Assembly (NCBI RefSeq): GCF_001758465.1
Contig: NZ_MJIC01000013.1
Coordinates: 1 to 64,000 of the forward strand
Length of the DNA stretch: 64,000 bases
Direction: 5' to 3'
Source: Marisediminitalea lipolytica
GTDB lineage: Bacteria; Pseudomonadota; Gammaproteobacteria; Enterobacterales; Alteromonadaceae
In this document: positions 55,745 through 64,000 of the stretch, piece after piece
How the letters are laid out: each line of letters begins with the position of its first letter
Position numbering within the stretch: the first letter of the stretch is position 1
The notes under the pieces: model-generated
Seen by the model: the letters and a program-made list of their open reading frames with translations, nothing else
What the model was told of the DNA's origin: nothing
The model's database searches: none
Program-made: the position numbers and the translations under genes

Positions 55745-55769
55745 GCAGCCTGCCGACTTAGCAGGCTGC
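55745..55769. terminator. Hairpin between convergent gpx and rluB
   Basis: A 9-bp stem GCAGCCTGC/GCAGGCTGC with a 7-nt loop, placed between the two converging genes. It lacks a U-tract, so it may act as a shared block or 3' stabiliser and not a classical terminator. Confidence 0.5.
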
Positions 55770-55779
55770 GAAGAAGTGA

Positions 55780-56649
55780 TTAAAACTGACGGCGCTGATG
55801 AACGCGTTCTTTACGAATTTTGTGTTTTTTAACCGAACGACGCATGCGGCTTAAACGGGCGTGATCCAGTTTGGTCTGACGCTCATCCACCATGCTTTCA
55901 TTTTCCGCAGGTAACTGCACCATATTCCGTAATGCGTTTACATCACTCAGCGGCAACTCGACCCAAGCGCCCTGAGGCAACCGTTTCTGCAACTCAATCG
56001 GTCCATAGCGAACCCGGATCAGACGACTAACCTGGCAATCCTGCGTTTCCCACAAGCGGCGAACTTCACGATTACGGCCTTCTTCCAGGGTAACATTAAA
56101 CCAGTTATTTATGCTCTCATCATCCGAAGACTGACGAGGCTTGATGGTGGTAAAGCGGGCAAGGCCATCTTCCAGTTGCACGCCTTTTCGCAATAGCTGC
56201 AACGCTTTTGGTGTTACTTCACCAAAAATGCGGACTGCGTATTCACGCTCTACTTTACAACGCGGGTGCATCAGGCGATTAGCCAATTCCCCATCGTTAG
56301 TAAACAGCAGTAACCCACTGGTATTAATATCCAGACGGCCTACGGCAATCCAGCGTCCCTGACTGATAGTCGGTAACCGATCGAAAACGGTACTGCGCCC
56401 TTCAGGATCGATACGGGTACACAACTCGCCTTCCGGCTTGTTGTACATCAGTACCCGACAAACCGGTGCTTCGGTCGTGCGGGATACCATGTGGCCATCG
56501 ACTCGGATTTGCGCAGTGACATCCACACGATCACCCAACTTGGCAACGGTTCCGTTAACCGAGACCCGACCTTGCTCAATCCAGCGTTCCATTTCACGGC
56601 GTGAACCCATGCCATGGTTGGCGAGAACCTTCTGTAATTTCTCTGTCAT
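55780..56649 (-). CDS. rluB: 23S rRNA pseudouridine 2605 synthase RluB
   Basis: A 289-aa RsuA-family pseudouridine synthase. An N-terminal S4 RNA-binding domain ([31 protein letters not shown]) precedes the catalytic domain with Asp in [27 protein letters not shown]. The basic C-terminal tail is rich in Arg and Lys. Its ATG overlaps the scpB stop (TAATG). Confidence 0.93.
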   Translation of the reverse strand: MTEKLQKVLANHGMGSRREMERWIEQGRVSVNGTVAKLGDRVDVTAQIRVDGHMVSRTTEAPVCRVLMYNKPEGELCTRIDPEGRSTVFDRLPTISQGRWIAVGRLDINTSGLLLFTNDGELANRLMHPRCKVEREYAVRIFGEVTPKALQLLRKGVQLEDGLARFTTIKPRQSSDDESINNWFNVTLEEGRNREVRRLWETQDCQVSRLIRVRYGPIELQKRLPQGAWVELPLSDVNALRNMVQLPAENESMVDERQTKLDHARLSRMRRSVKKHKIRKERVHQRRQF

Positions 56650-57278
56650 TAGTGTATTGACTCTTTATGGTTGTCGCTATCACCCGCCGCTTCCTGACTG
56701 GTTTCAGTATGCAGAACATGCGTACTGTTCTGGCTGGCATCCAATGCAGCCATAAAGTCATCGGCATTAGGTAAGTCACTGAGTGACTTCAGCGAAAAAT
56801 AATCTAAAAATTGTTTGGTCGTGGCATACAGGGCTGGCCGTCCGGGTACTTCTTTATGGCCTACCACTTTAATCCACTCTCGTTCTGTCAGCGTCTTGAT
56901 AATATTGCTGCTGACCGCTACACCACGCACCTGCTCTATCTCCCCCCGGGTTATGGGTTGACGATAAGCAATCAGGGCCAGGGTTTCCAGCATTGCCCGC
57001 GAGTATTTTGGACTGGTTTCCTGCCACAGACGACTTAGCCAGGGGCTAAGACTATCCAGCGACTGAAAACGATAGCCACTGGCTACTTCAACCAGCTGGA
57101 TACCGCGGGGCGCGTAATCGAGTGTTAATGCTTTCAGGGCTGATTGTATCGCTTTATCACTGACGGTGAAATCAGCCAGTACGGTATTTTTTAATTTATC
57201 CACGGATACCGGTTGATCCGACACAAAGATCGTGGCTTCAATCAGTTGTTTAAGCTGTTCAGCGTTAATTTTCTTCAT
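56649..57278 (-). CDS. scpB: Segregation and condensation protein B
   Basis: A 209-aa winged-helix kleisin-interacting subunit of the SMC-ScpAB condensin. Family segments are [43 protein letters not shown] and [25 protein letters not shown]. The ATG at 57278 is chosen; the frame's TTG at 57287 is less likely. It overlaps the scpA end by 14 bp. An ScpAB system in a gammaproteobacterium implies a non-MukBEF type condensin. Confidence 0.92.
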   Translation of the reverse strand: MKKINAEQLKQLIEATIFVSDQPVSVDKLKNTVLADFTVSDKAIQSALKALTLDYAPRGIQLVEVASGYRFQSLDSLSPWLSRLWQETSPKYSRAMLETLALIAYRQPITRGEIEQVRGVAVSSNIIKTLTEREWIKVVGHKEVPGRPALYATTKQFLDYFSLKSLSDLPNADDFMAALDASQNSTHVLHTETSQEAAGDSDNHKESIH

Positions 57279-58110
57279 GGTCTTCAAAACTACCCAGTTT
57301 CACATGAATTCGAGCAAAGGGACCAGCCTGCACCAGTCTGATAGTTTGCCCTTTTACCAGTTCCAGGATCGCCAGGAAGGTCACTACAGCGCCGGCCCGC
57401 CCTTCTTCGGCAGTAAACAATGCTTCCATTGGGGTAAATTCCTCCCGGGTAAGCATTTGCAAAATTTTACTCATCCGCTCACGGGTACTCAGCGCTTCAG
57501 GGGCAATGTGATGATGTTCAAAAGCCGCCGCACGCTGCATGGCGGCAGAAAAGGCGATAACCAGTTCCTGTAACGACACGTCGGGCTGAATGATGACAGG
57601 TTTTACCTCTGCCGAGGGGTCAACATTCACCTTGTATAAATCCCGCTCCATTCGCGGCTGCAAGTCGAGGTCTTCCGCGGCTTGCTTAATAAGCTCATAT
57701 TCCTGTAAGCGTCTTATCAGTGCAGCACGAGGATCTTCTTCATCGTCTTCATCATCACTGCGACTAGGTAACAACAAACGGGATTTAATCTCGGCAAGAA
57801 TGGCTGCCATCAGCAGATATTCAGCGGCCAGTTCCAGCTTTAGGGTTTGCATTACACCGACGTATTCCATGTACTGGCGGGTAATTTCCGCTACAGGCAT
57901 GGTGGTGATATCAAACTTTTGCTTACGGATAAGATACAGCAATAAATCCAACGGCCCTTCGAACGACTCCAGAATAACTTCCAGCGCCTCTGGCGGAATA
58001 TATAAATCCTCCGGCTTTTCAATCACCGCTTCGCCATTTACAAACGCTAGCGGCAGCGGTTGCTGTACCGGCGTGGAGAGCGTGGACTGGTTTTCGTCGC
58101 TGTTACTCAT
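57265..58110 (-). CDS. scpA: Segregation and condensation protein A (kleisin)
   Basis: A 281-aa kleisin linking SMC heads. The family core FEGPLDLLLYLIRKQKFDITTMPVAEITRQYMEYVGVMQ starts near residue 50, followed by AAEYLLMAAILAEIKSRLLLP and an acidic stretch. The C-terminal winged helix ends LELVKGQTIRLVQAGPFARI. It lies in the conserved rnm-yciO-scpA-scpB-rluB order. Confidence 0.93.
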   Translation of the reverse strand: MSNSDENQSTLSTPVQQPLPLAFVNGEAVIEKPEDLYIPPEALEVILESFEGPLDLLLYLIRKQKFDITTMPVAEITRQYMEYVGVMQTLKLELAAEYLLMAAILAEIKSRLLLPSRSDDEDDEEDPRAALIRRLQEYELIKQAAEDLDLQPRMERDLYKVNVDPSAEVKPVIIQPDVSLQELVIAFSAAMQRAAAFEHHHIAPEALSTRERMSKILQMLTREEFTPMEALFTAEEGRAGAVVTFLAILELVKGQTIRLVQAGPFARIHVKLGSFEDHEEN

Positions 58111-58147
58111 GCAGTGCTCATTCTGTGCAGTTTATAAAAACCGGTGG

Positions 58148-58768
58148 CTACAGGAAAGGCGCAGTATCGCCACTGCCTTCACGCACTACCACGGGTTCAT
58201 CTTCGCTTAAATCAATAACCGTAGTAGGCTGCTCGCCCAGATAGCCACCGTGGATTATCAGGCCTACCTGCTTTTCCAGCTTGTCACGAATTTCATCCGG
58301 ATCGGACTCCGCCAGCGACTGCCCCGGCAGAATAAGCGAGGTAGACATTAACGGCTCGTTAAGCTCTTCCAACAGTGCCAGCGCAATCACGTTGTCAGGC
58401 ACACGGATACCGATGGTTTTACGCTTTGGGTTTTGTAAGCGCTTAGGCACTTCCCGCGTGGCTTTTAAAATAAACGTGTACGGACCCGGCGTGTTGTTTT
58501 TCAACATCCGAAACGCCACGTTATCCACCTTGGCATAAACCGACAGCTCAGACATGTCGCGGCACATTAACGAGAAGTTGTGCTCATTGCCGATTTGGCG
58601 GATGCGACAAAGCTGATCCAGGGCTTTTTTATCTTCCATCTGACAGCCGATGGCATAGCCTGAATCGGTTGGGTAGACCACCACTTCGCCCTGGCGGATT
58701 AACTCAGCCGCCTGCTTAATCAAGCGGGACTGAGGGTTATCGGGGTGAACGTAAAAAAACTGACTCAT
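58148..58768 (-). CDS. yciO: YciO, Sua5/YciO/YrdC-family protein
   Basis: A 206-aa protein of the YrdC fold. The YciO version is visible in QFFYVHPDNPQSRLIKQAAELIRQGEVVVYPTDSGYAIGCQ and the central KNNTPGPYTFILKATREVPKRL. TsaC/Sua5 members make threonylcarbamoyl-AMP for tRNA; YciO's role is less certain. It lies 22 bp after the rnm gene. Confidence 0.9.
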   Translation of the reverse strand: MSQFFYVHPDNPQSRLIKQAAELIRQGEVVVYPTDSGYAIGCQMEDKKALDQLCRIRQIGNEHNFSLMCRDMSELSVYAKVDNVAFRMLKNNTPGPYTFILKATREVPKRLQNPKRKTIGIRVPDNVIALALLEELNEPLMSTSLILPGQSLAESDPDEIRDKLEKQVGLIIHGGYLGEQPTTVIDLSEDEPVVVREGSGDTAPFL

Positions 58769-58789
58769 AACAGTGTCCTTAAGTGAGGA

Positions 58790-59632
58790 TTAACTCACAG
58801 TTAAATTCCAGTCATGCCAAACCGGGCGTAATGTCTCTGACTTTAACTGACAACGACCCAGTTCTGTCCACCGTCCGGGAAAATGAAAATCCGAACCTGC
58901 CGATGCCAGCAACTGATGCTCGGCCACAATGGACTGCAATAAGGCTTGTTTATCGGTACTCATACCGGGAAAGACCGCTTCAACGGCATCGCCGCCCGCT
59001 TCGCTGAACTCGTTGATCAGACGGCGTAACCATTTGGTCGTCATGTCGTAATGAATAGGATGGGCAAGTACTGCGCGGCCGCCTGCGGCCTGAATTACCT
59101 CTACAGCACGGGCTATCTCTGGCCACTGGGCTTTTACCGCTGCGCGCTTACCTTTACCTAAATAAAGCTTAAATGCTTTTTCTAAAGTGCCTACACCAAA
59201 ATTATCCACCAGCACCCGGGCAAAATGGGCGCGGGTGATCTGACCAACACCGGCATAACGACGCGCCCTTTCCAGCGTGCCTTCAAAGCCGCATTTAGTG
59301 AGCTTTTCGGCGATTTTCGCTGCTCGTTCTTCACGCTTTTGCTGCTGTTCTGCTAAGAATGCTTGCAACACCGGGTGCTGAGTATCGATACCCAAACCCA
59401 CCACATGTATTTCAAAACTGTGCCAGCTCGTGGAAATCTCCACCCCATCCACCAGCTTTAACGCCGGGTAATATTTGCTGGCCGCCGCGTGGGCATCAGC
59501 CAGACCATTGGTGGTATCGTGATCGGTAATGGCCAGTACATTTACCTGCATGGTCTGGGCTCGCTGTATCAGCTCTGTTGGCGTTAGTCGCCCGTCGGAA
59601 AAAGTCGTATGACTGTGCAGGTCAATTTTCAT
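58790..59632 (-). CDS. rnm: PHP-domain 5'-3' exonuclease RNase AM (YciV/TrpH)
   Basis: A 280-aa PHP phosphoesterase. Metal-binding motifs are HSHTTFSDGRL near the N-terminus, AITDHDT near residue 37, a VGLG-containing strand, and a C-terminal SDFHFPG. In E. coli the enzyme trims 5' ends of rRNA and degrades short oligonucleotides. As in E. coli it sits divergent from the trp operon. Confidence 0.92.
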   Translation of the reverse strand: MKIDLHSHTTFSDGRLTPTELIQRAQTMQVNVLAITDHDTTNGLADAHAAASKYYPALKLVDGVEISTSWHSFEIHVVGLGIDTQHPVLQAFLAEQQQKREERAAKIAEKLTKCGFEGTLERARRYAGVGQITRAHFARVLVDNFGVGTLEKAFKLYLGKGKRAAVKAQWPEIARAVEVIQAAGGRAVLAHPIHYDMTTKWLRRLINEFSEAGGDAVEAVFPGMSTDKQALLQSIVAEHQLLASAGSDFHFPGRWTELGRCQLKSETLRPVWHDWNLTVS

Positions 59633-59703
59633 GTAATTTCAAATTTATGGTTGACACAAATAGGTTTTTGTTTTCTTCTATAGCACAGTATACGGATTGA
59701 ATG

Positions 59704-59721
59704 CTTCGATGCCTATCGAAG
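59704..59721 (+). promoter_or_regulatory. Inverted repeat near the trp transcript start
   Basis: Arms CTTCGAT/ATCGAAG with a 4-nt loop, 32 bp before trpL. A TTGACA at 59651-59656 may be the trp -35 element, though no good -10 is at the normal distance. No TrpR-type operator was seen. Confidence 0.35.
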
Positions 59722-59752
59722 TTATCAAATAAAACAACGAGACAGAGAACTA

Positions 59753-59818
59753 ATGCTTAAACAACCACAACAACGCGCCGTAACGGCAACTATCTGGTGG
59801 TGGCACTCCCTTCGATAA
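59753..59818 (+). CDS. trpL: trp operon leader peptide
   Basis: A 21-residue open frame, MLKQPQQRAVTATIWWWHSLR, with three Trp codons in a row. Too short for normal gene finding, it sits 34 nt before a terminator hairpin and 89 nt before trpE. Ribosome stalling at the Trp codons when tryptophan is scarce would allow transcription to go on, the classical attenuation mechanism. Confidence 0.92.
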   Translation: MLKQPQQRAVTATIWWWHSLR

Positions 59819-59851
59819 CGGGCGGTGTGAGCGTTAGTGCGCAGAACAAAC

Positions 59852-59885
59852 AAAAAAGGCCCGTAATGTTACGGGCCTTTTTTTT
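59852..59885 (+). terminator. trp attenuator
   Basis: Stem GGCCCGTAA/TTACGGGCC (59858-59866 with 59869-59877), extended by A/T pairs and followed by a run of eight T. It lies between trpL and trpE. Confidence 0.9.
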
Positions 59886-59907
59886 AATTTTTAACCGGAG
59901 AAAAAAG

Positions 59908-61500
59908 ATGAGTTTGGCCGAATTAGGCATGGTCCCGGGAAAAGTGGAAACCATTGAAAGAACAGCAACCTACGTCAACGATCCTTTGGCTGCGTTTGCT
60001 CAGTTGTGCGGCGAAAAGCCCCATGCATTACTGCTGGAATCGGCAGAGATCGACAGTAAGGACAATCTGCAAAGCTTACTGATGGTTGATGGCGCATTAC
60101 GCTTTGAATGCCGGGGCCAGCAAGTCACCATTAAAGCTCTGAGCGCTAATGGTAAGGGGCTGTTACCTCTGTTCAGTGAACACTGCCCTGCCGACCTGCA
60201 CTGCAACACCATCAATGAGGATGAAATCAGCTTATCCTGCCACGCGGATACCGCCAATCTTGACGAAGACTCCCGGTTAAAATCCACCAGCGTTTTTGAT
60301 GTTTTACGTATGGTGATCAAGCAAATCACCCCATTACGGGATCATCAGCATGCGGTATTTTTAGGTGGCGTGTTTGCCTATGACTTACTGGCCACCTTTG
60401 AAGAACTGCCGGAAGTAGGTGAAGGGGGCAACGACTGTGCAGACTATGTGTTCTATCTGGCCGAAACGCTGATCACCTTCGATCATCAAACCCGACAGGC
60501 CCGCCTGCTGGGCAGTGTGTTCAGCGGCAGTGAAGTAGCCACCAGCTATTTTGCCATTGCCCAGCGGCTTGAAGCACTGTGCTCAGAACTGCAGGATCTG
60601 GCACCGCTTGACCTTTCTCCGGTAGCCATTAACGAATCCACAGAGCTTAAGGTCGATAAATCAGATGAAGAATACTGTAACGATGTACTGACCTTAAAGG
60701 AGCATATTCTGGCCGGCGACATTTTCCAGGTTGTCCCCTCCAGAACCTTCTCACTGCCCTGCCCCGCTCCACTCACTGCCTACGCTGCCCTGAAAGTACA
60801 AAACCCCAGCCCCTACATGTTTTACATGCAGGACGCAGAATTTACGATTTTTGGCGCATCGCCTGAATCGGCCATCAAGTACACCGCAGAAACCAACGTG
60901 GTAGAAATATACCCGATTGCTGGTACCCGTCCACGCGGTAAACGCCCTAACGGCGAAATAGACCACGATATGGACAGCCGCATTGAGCTGGACTTACGCG
61001 AAGATCAGAAAGAAAAAGCCGAGCACCTGATGCTGGTCGATCTGGCGCGTAATGATGTGGCCAAGGTATCTGAGCCGGGTACCCGCTACGTAAAAGATTT
61101 ACTCAAAGTAGACCGCTATTCCCACGTGATGCACCTGGTATCCCGCGTGATCGGCCAGTTACGCCATGACCTGGATGCCCTGCATGCTTATCAGGCCTGT
61201 ATGAATATGGGTACTTTAAGCGGAGCTCCTAAAGTGAGCGCTGCCACCCTGATTCGCAAGGTGGAAAAACAGCGCCGCGGCAGTTACGGCGGTGCAGTGG
61301 GTTACCTCAACAATGACGGCGATATGGACACCTGTATTGTTATTCGCTCGGCATTTGTTAAAAACGGCCGCGCCTACATTCAGGCTGGTGCGGGTGTCGT
61401 TTATGATTCTGACCCACAGGCCGAAGCTAACGAAACCCGGGGCAAAGCGCAGGCGGTTATTAACGCCGTTAAATCTTCATTGGTACAAGGAGACGCATAA
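59908..61500 (+). CDS. trpE: Anthranilate synthase component I
   Basis: A 530-aa chorismate-utilising enzyme making anthranilate with TrpG. The tryptophan-feedback motif LLLES is at 41-45. Catalytic regions are GDIFQVVPSRTFSLP, YPIAGTRPRGKRPNGEID, LVDLARNDVAKV and GTLSGAPKVSA. The ATG at 59908 follows GGAG at an 8-base spacing; the longer frame back to 59797 crosses the attenuator. It overlaps trpG by 1 bp. Confidence 0.96.
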   Translation: MSLAELGMVPGKVETIERTATYVNDPLAAFAQLCGEKPHALLLESAEIDSKDNLQSLLMVDGALRFECRGQQVTIKALSANGKGLLPLFSEHCPADLHCNTINEDEISLSCHADTANLDEDSRLKSTSVFDVLRMVIKQITPLRDHQHAVFLGGVFAYDLLATFEELPEVGEGGNDCADYVFYLAETLITFDHQTRQARLLGSVFSGSEVATSYFAIAQRLEALCSELQDLAPLDLSPVAINESTELKVDKSDEEYCNDVLTLKEHILAGDIFQVVPSRTFSLPCPAPLTAYAALKVQNPSPYMFYMQDAEFTIFGASPESAIKYTAETNVVEIYPIAGTRPRGKRPNGEIDHDMDSRIELDLREDQKEKAEHLMLVDLARNDVAKVSEPGTRYVKDLLKVDRYSHVMHLVSRVIGQLRHDLDALHAYQACMNMGTLSGAPKVSAATLIRKVEKQRRGSYGGAVGYLNNDGDMDTCIVIRSAFVKNGRAYIQAGAGVVYDSDPQAEANETRGKAQAVINAVKSSLVQGDA

Positions 61501-62102
61501 TGAGCCAGCCGATCACCGTATTCCTGTTAGATAACGTCGACTCCTTTACCTATAACCTGGTAGATGAGCTGCGCACTATGGATCTGAACATTGTGGTGTA
61601 CCGCAATAATGTTAAAGCCGAAATGTTATTTGAAAAAATGCAACAGCAGGCTAAAAGCGGACCGGTTTTATTGCTATTATCCCCGGGTCCTGGCGCCCCC
61701 CATGAAGCTGGCTGCATGCCTGAACTGTTAAAAATGGTTCAGGGGCACTTTCCGGTTCTGGGTATTTGCCTGGGTCACCAGGCTATCGTTGCCCATTATG
61801 GTGGTACCGTTGGCCGGGCTGAAGACGTGATGCACGGTAAATCATCGGCAATCACCCATACCGGTGAAGCGATGTTTGCCGGTATGCCGCAGCCAATGCC
61901 GGTAGCCCGTTATCACTCACTGATGGCATTAACGTTGCCCGAAGGGCTTACGCCATTAGCCAAAGTCGGCACTACTGTAATGGCGGTGTATCAGGCCGAG
62001 GACAAAATGCTTGGATTCCAGTTCCATCCGGAGTCCATTCTGACAGCAGAAGGCAGCCGCCTGCTGCTACAAAGTATTCATTACCTGACCAAAGAGGTTT
62101 AA
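61500..62102 (+). CDS. trpG: Anthranilate synthase component II (glutaminase)
   Basis: A 200-aa class I amidotransferase. It has LLLSPGPGAPHEAG, the nucleophile motif LGICLGHQAIVAHYGG and FQFHPESILT. It is a separate gene, not fused to trpD as in E. coli. It is coupled to trpE (ATG overlaps the stop) and ends 3 bp before trpD. Confidence 0.95.
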   Translation: MSQPITVFLLDNVDSFTYNLVDELRTMDLNIVVYRNNVKAEMLFEKMQQQAKSGPVLLLLSPGPGAPHEAGCMPELLKMVQGHFPVLGICLGHQAIVAHYGGTVGRAEDVMHGKSSAITHTGEAMFAGMPQPMPVARYHSLMALTLPEGLTPLAKVGTTVMAVYQAEDKMLGFQFHPESILTAEGSRLLLQSIHYLTKEV

Positions 62103-62105
62103 CGC

Positions 62106-63134
62106 ATGGCGGACTACAGCAAGGTAATCGAAACACTTTTCGCCGGTCAGCACCTGACCCAGGCCGAATCATTTTCAGTGTTCAATCAGGTCATGCACGG
62201 CGAGCTCTCTGAAGTTAAGCTGGCGACCTTATTAACTGCCCTGAAAATCAACGGCGAATCGCCTAATGAAATCGCTGGCGCAGCCAGTGCCATGGTTTCG
62301 AACGCCCGCCCTTTCCCTACGCCTGACTATGAGTTTGGTGATATTGTGGGCACCGGCGGCGATGGCCATCACACGATTAACATTTCCAGTGCAGCAGCAC
62401 TGGTTGCCGCCAGTTGCGGTATCAAGGTTGCCAAACACGGTAACCGCAGCGTTTCGAGCAAGTCTGGTTCGGCTGATTTTTTTCGTGAGTGTGGAATAAA
62501 GCTCGACATTACCCCCGACGTGGCGCGGAAATGTCTTGATCAGGATAACTTCTGTTTCTTATTCGCCCCGGTTTATCACGCAGGAATGCGCTTTGCAGCA
62601 CCGGTACGGGCCGAAATGAAAACCCGCACCCTGTTTAATATTCTCGGCCCGCTGGCTAACCCGGCAGGCCCCACATTCGGCGTATATGGCGTGTATACAC
62701 CGGAATTATTAGATATTTATGCCCAAACCCTCACACTCATGGGTCAGCGTAAGGCGCTGATTGTCTATGGTGATGGTCTTGATGAGCTGTCTTTACATGG
62801 CCCCACGCAAGTCGTGGAAATTGACCATGGCAGCACCAGCCATTACACCGTAACGGCGGAAGATTTTGGTTTAAATCCTGCCCCTATAAGTGCTATCGCC
62901 GGAGGCGAGCCACAGGAAAACCGCCAGCTTATTGAGGCAGCATTGAGCGGTCAGGGCGAGCAGGCACATCGCGAAGCTATCGCCATGAATGCTGGCGCAT
63001 TACTCAAAGTGGCCGGTGCCGCCAGCACGTTTAAGGACGGCGCTGAGCAAGCGCTGGAAGCCATGGCTAATGCCGCGCCGATTAAATTAATCAGACAAGT
63101 CGCTGAACACAGTCAACTGGAAGAAAATGCATGA
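62106..63134 (+). CDS. trpD: Anthranilate phosphoribosyltransferase
   Basis: A 342-aa enzyme attaching phosphoribose to anthranilate. The PRPP-binding motif DIVGTGGDGHHTINIS and KHGNRSVSSKSGSADFF are intact, as is FNILGPLANPA. Length is normal for unfused TrpD. It shares ATGA with trpC. Confidence 0.96.
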   Translation: MADYSKVIETLFAGQHLTQAESFSVFNQVMHGELSEVKLATLLTALKINGESPNEIAGAASAMVSNARPFPTPDYEFGDIVGTGGDGHHTINISSAAALVAASCGIKVAKHGNRSVSSKSGSADFFRECGIKLDITPDVARKCLDQDNFCFLFAPVYHAGMRFAAPVRAEMKTRTLFNILGPLANPAGPTFGVYGVYTPELLDIYAQTLTLMGQRKALIVYGDGLDELSLHGPTQVVEIDHGSTSHYTVTAEDFGLNPAPISAIAGGEPQENRQLIEAALSGQGEQAHREAIAMNAGALLKVAGAASTFKDGAEQALEAMANAAPIKLIRQVAEHSQLEENA

Positions 63135-64000
63135 GCAACGTACTCGAGAAAATTGTTGAAGACAAACGTGTCGAAATCGCAGCACGCATGGCCGAAACGC
63201 CTCTTGAGCAAATAAAACAAGGGTTAACCCCTTCTACCAAAAGTTTGTTCGACGCGCTCAGCGCCCCTGAAGCCGGTTATATTCTGGAGTGTAAAAAAGC
63301 CTCACCGTCGAAAGGGCTCATTCGCGAGCACTTTGATTTGGATGAAATCCTGGCGGCATATACGCCTTTTGCAGCAGGTATTTCGGTTCTCACCGATGAA
63401 AAGTATTTTCAGGGCAGCTTTGAGTATCTGGCCTACGTTACCGAGCGGGTAAGCCAGCCGGTGCTGAACAAAGACTTCTTCGTAAGTGAATACCAGGTAT
63501 ATATGGCGCGTTATTACAATGCCGATGCGATCTTACTGATGCTTTCGGTACTGGACGATGAGACCTACCAGCAGTTAGCCACACTGGCTGACTCGCTTGG
63601 CCTGGATATTCTTACCGAAGTCAGCAACGAAGAAGAAATGCATCGCGCTATCGCGTTAAAAGCTAAGATTATCGGCATTAATAACCGCAATCTGCGCGAC
63701 CTGTCTACCGATTTGGCTACGACCGAAAAACTGGTGCCATTGCTTGAAAGCGCCACCCACGACTTTGTGGTGATCAGCGAATCGGGCATCTATACCCATC
63801 AGGACGTGTTACGCTTAGCACCGCTGTGTCAGGGATTTCTGGTAGGCAGCGCCTTAATGGCGCAACAGGATTTACCCGGCGCGGTAAAACAGCTGGTGTA
63901 TGGCACGGTAAAAGTCTGTGGCATGACCAAGCCAGAACAGGTAGCGCATGCCTTTGCCGCTGGCGCAAGCTATTGTGGGCTGATTTTTGCGACCCACTCC
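63131..64000 (+). CDS. trpCF: Bifunctional indole-3-glycerol phosphate synthase / PRA isomerase (partial)
   Basis: The first 290 codons of a gene cut by the window edge. The TrpC domain is complete: YILECKKASPSKGLIRE (catalytic Lys), VLTDEKYFQGSFEYL, KDFFVSEYQV, INNRNLRDL and SESGI. At about residue 257 the TrpF domain begins, with KVCGMTKPEQVAHAFAAGASYCGLIFA. It is therefore fused as in E. coli. It starts with an ATGA overlap with trpD. Confidence 0.94.
   Translation, partial: MSNVLEKIVEDKRVEIAARMAETPLEQIKQGLTPSTKSLFDALSAPEAGYILECKKASPSKGLIREHFDLDEILAAYTPFAAGISVLTDEKYFQGSFEYLAYVTERVSQPVLNKDFFVSEYQVYMARYYNADAILLMLSVLDDETYQQLATLADSLGLDILTEVSNEEEMHRAIALKAKIIGINNRNLRDLSTDLATTEKLVPLLESATHDFVVISESGIYTHQDVLRLAPLCQGFLVGSALMAQQDLPGAVKQLVYGTVKVCGMTKPEQVAHAFAAGASYCGLIFATHS

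Noticed and set aside
1..64000. CRISPR arrays, tRNA or rRNA genes, prophage
   Set aside because: No regularly spaced repeats, no tRNA-like TTCGAATC segments in a cloverleaf context, no rRNA sequence and no phage structural genes were recognised.

Overview
The window looks like the chromosome of a marine gammaproteobacterium of the Alteromonadaceae (Alteromonas or a close relative). The evidence is the protein sequences together with conserved gene neighbourhoods: pspABC/pspF-sapABCDF, carAB-greA, grpE-dnaK-dnaJ, nadK..recN-bamE, and rnm-yciO-scpA-scpB-rluB divergent from an attenuated trp operon. It also carries a Na+-pumping oxaloacetate decarboxylase and TonB-dependent nutrient uptake. No species can be named from the sequence alone. 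I saw no rRNA, tRNA, CRISPR array or phage region.

Layout. 1-540: an IS200/IS605-type insertion with its tnpA. 546-8654: phage-shock genes pspABC with a likely sigma-54 promoter, the divergent activator pspF, and a five-gene SapABCDF-like peptide transporter. 8677-11884: oadGAB, the sodium-pumping oxaloacetate decarboxylase. 12265-19470: GNAT acetyltransferase, Nudix hydrolase, greA, carAB with a long leader, and dapB. 19680-29055: a cytochrome b561-like protein, a pair of acyl-CoA dehydrogenases, a small membrane protein, a PrpE-type acyl-CoA synthetase, a PAS/GGDEF/EAL protein and cytochrome c'. 29192-33204: grpE-dnaK-dnaJ with a clear sigma-32 promoter.

33442-49779 is the accessory block. 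It holds an SLC5-type hybrid histidine kinase (CrbS/CbrA-like), a GntR regulator divergent from vanAB-like Rieske oxygenase genes, an AraC regulator divergent from ligAB (protocatechuate 4,5-dioxygenase), a NarL-type response regulator (CrbR-like, probable partner of the kinase 5 kb away), a TonB receptor, and a five-gene set that reads as a polyhydroxybutyrate/3-hydroxybutyrate utilisation locus (GntP permease, MetX-fold exported hydrolase, PHB depolymerase, 3-hydroxybutyrate dehydrogenase). In E. coli grpE and nadK-recN-bamE are adjacent; here about 16 kb separates them, so this block is probably a gain relative to that arrangement.

49881-64000 returns to core genes: nadK, a porin-like protein lacking a visible signal peptide, recN with SOS boxes, bamE, a repeat-bearing lipoprotein, glutathione peroxidase, rluB-scpB-scpA-yciO-rnm on the minus strand, and trpL-trpE-trpG-trpD-trpCF on the plus strand. 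The last gene runs off the window.

The accessory genes share a theme: aromatic monomers and polyesters are converted to central intermediates, with acyl-CoA activation (PrpE), acyl-CoA dehydrogenation and a two-component system of the acetate-responsive type nearby. The main unexplained signals are a helically phased GntR operator array before vanA (with one more copy inside vanA), a terminator-like hairpin in the carA leader, two inverted-repeat elements resembling small MITEs, a nested inverted-repeat block after the TonB gene, and a lipoprotein made of 18-19-residue VNG repeats.
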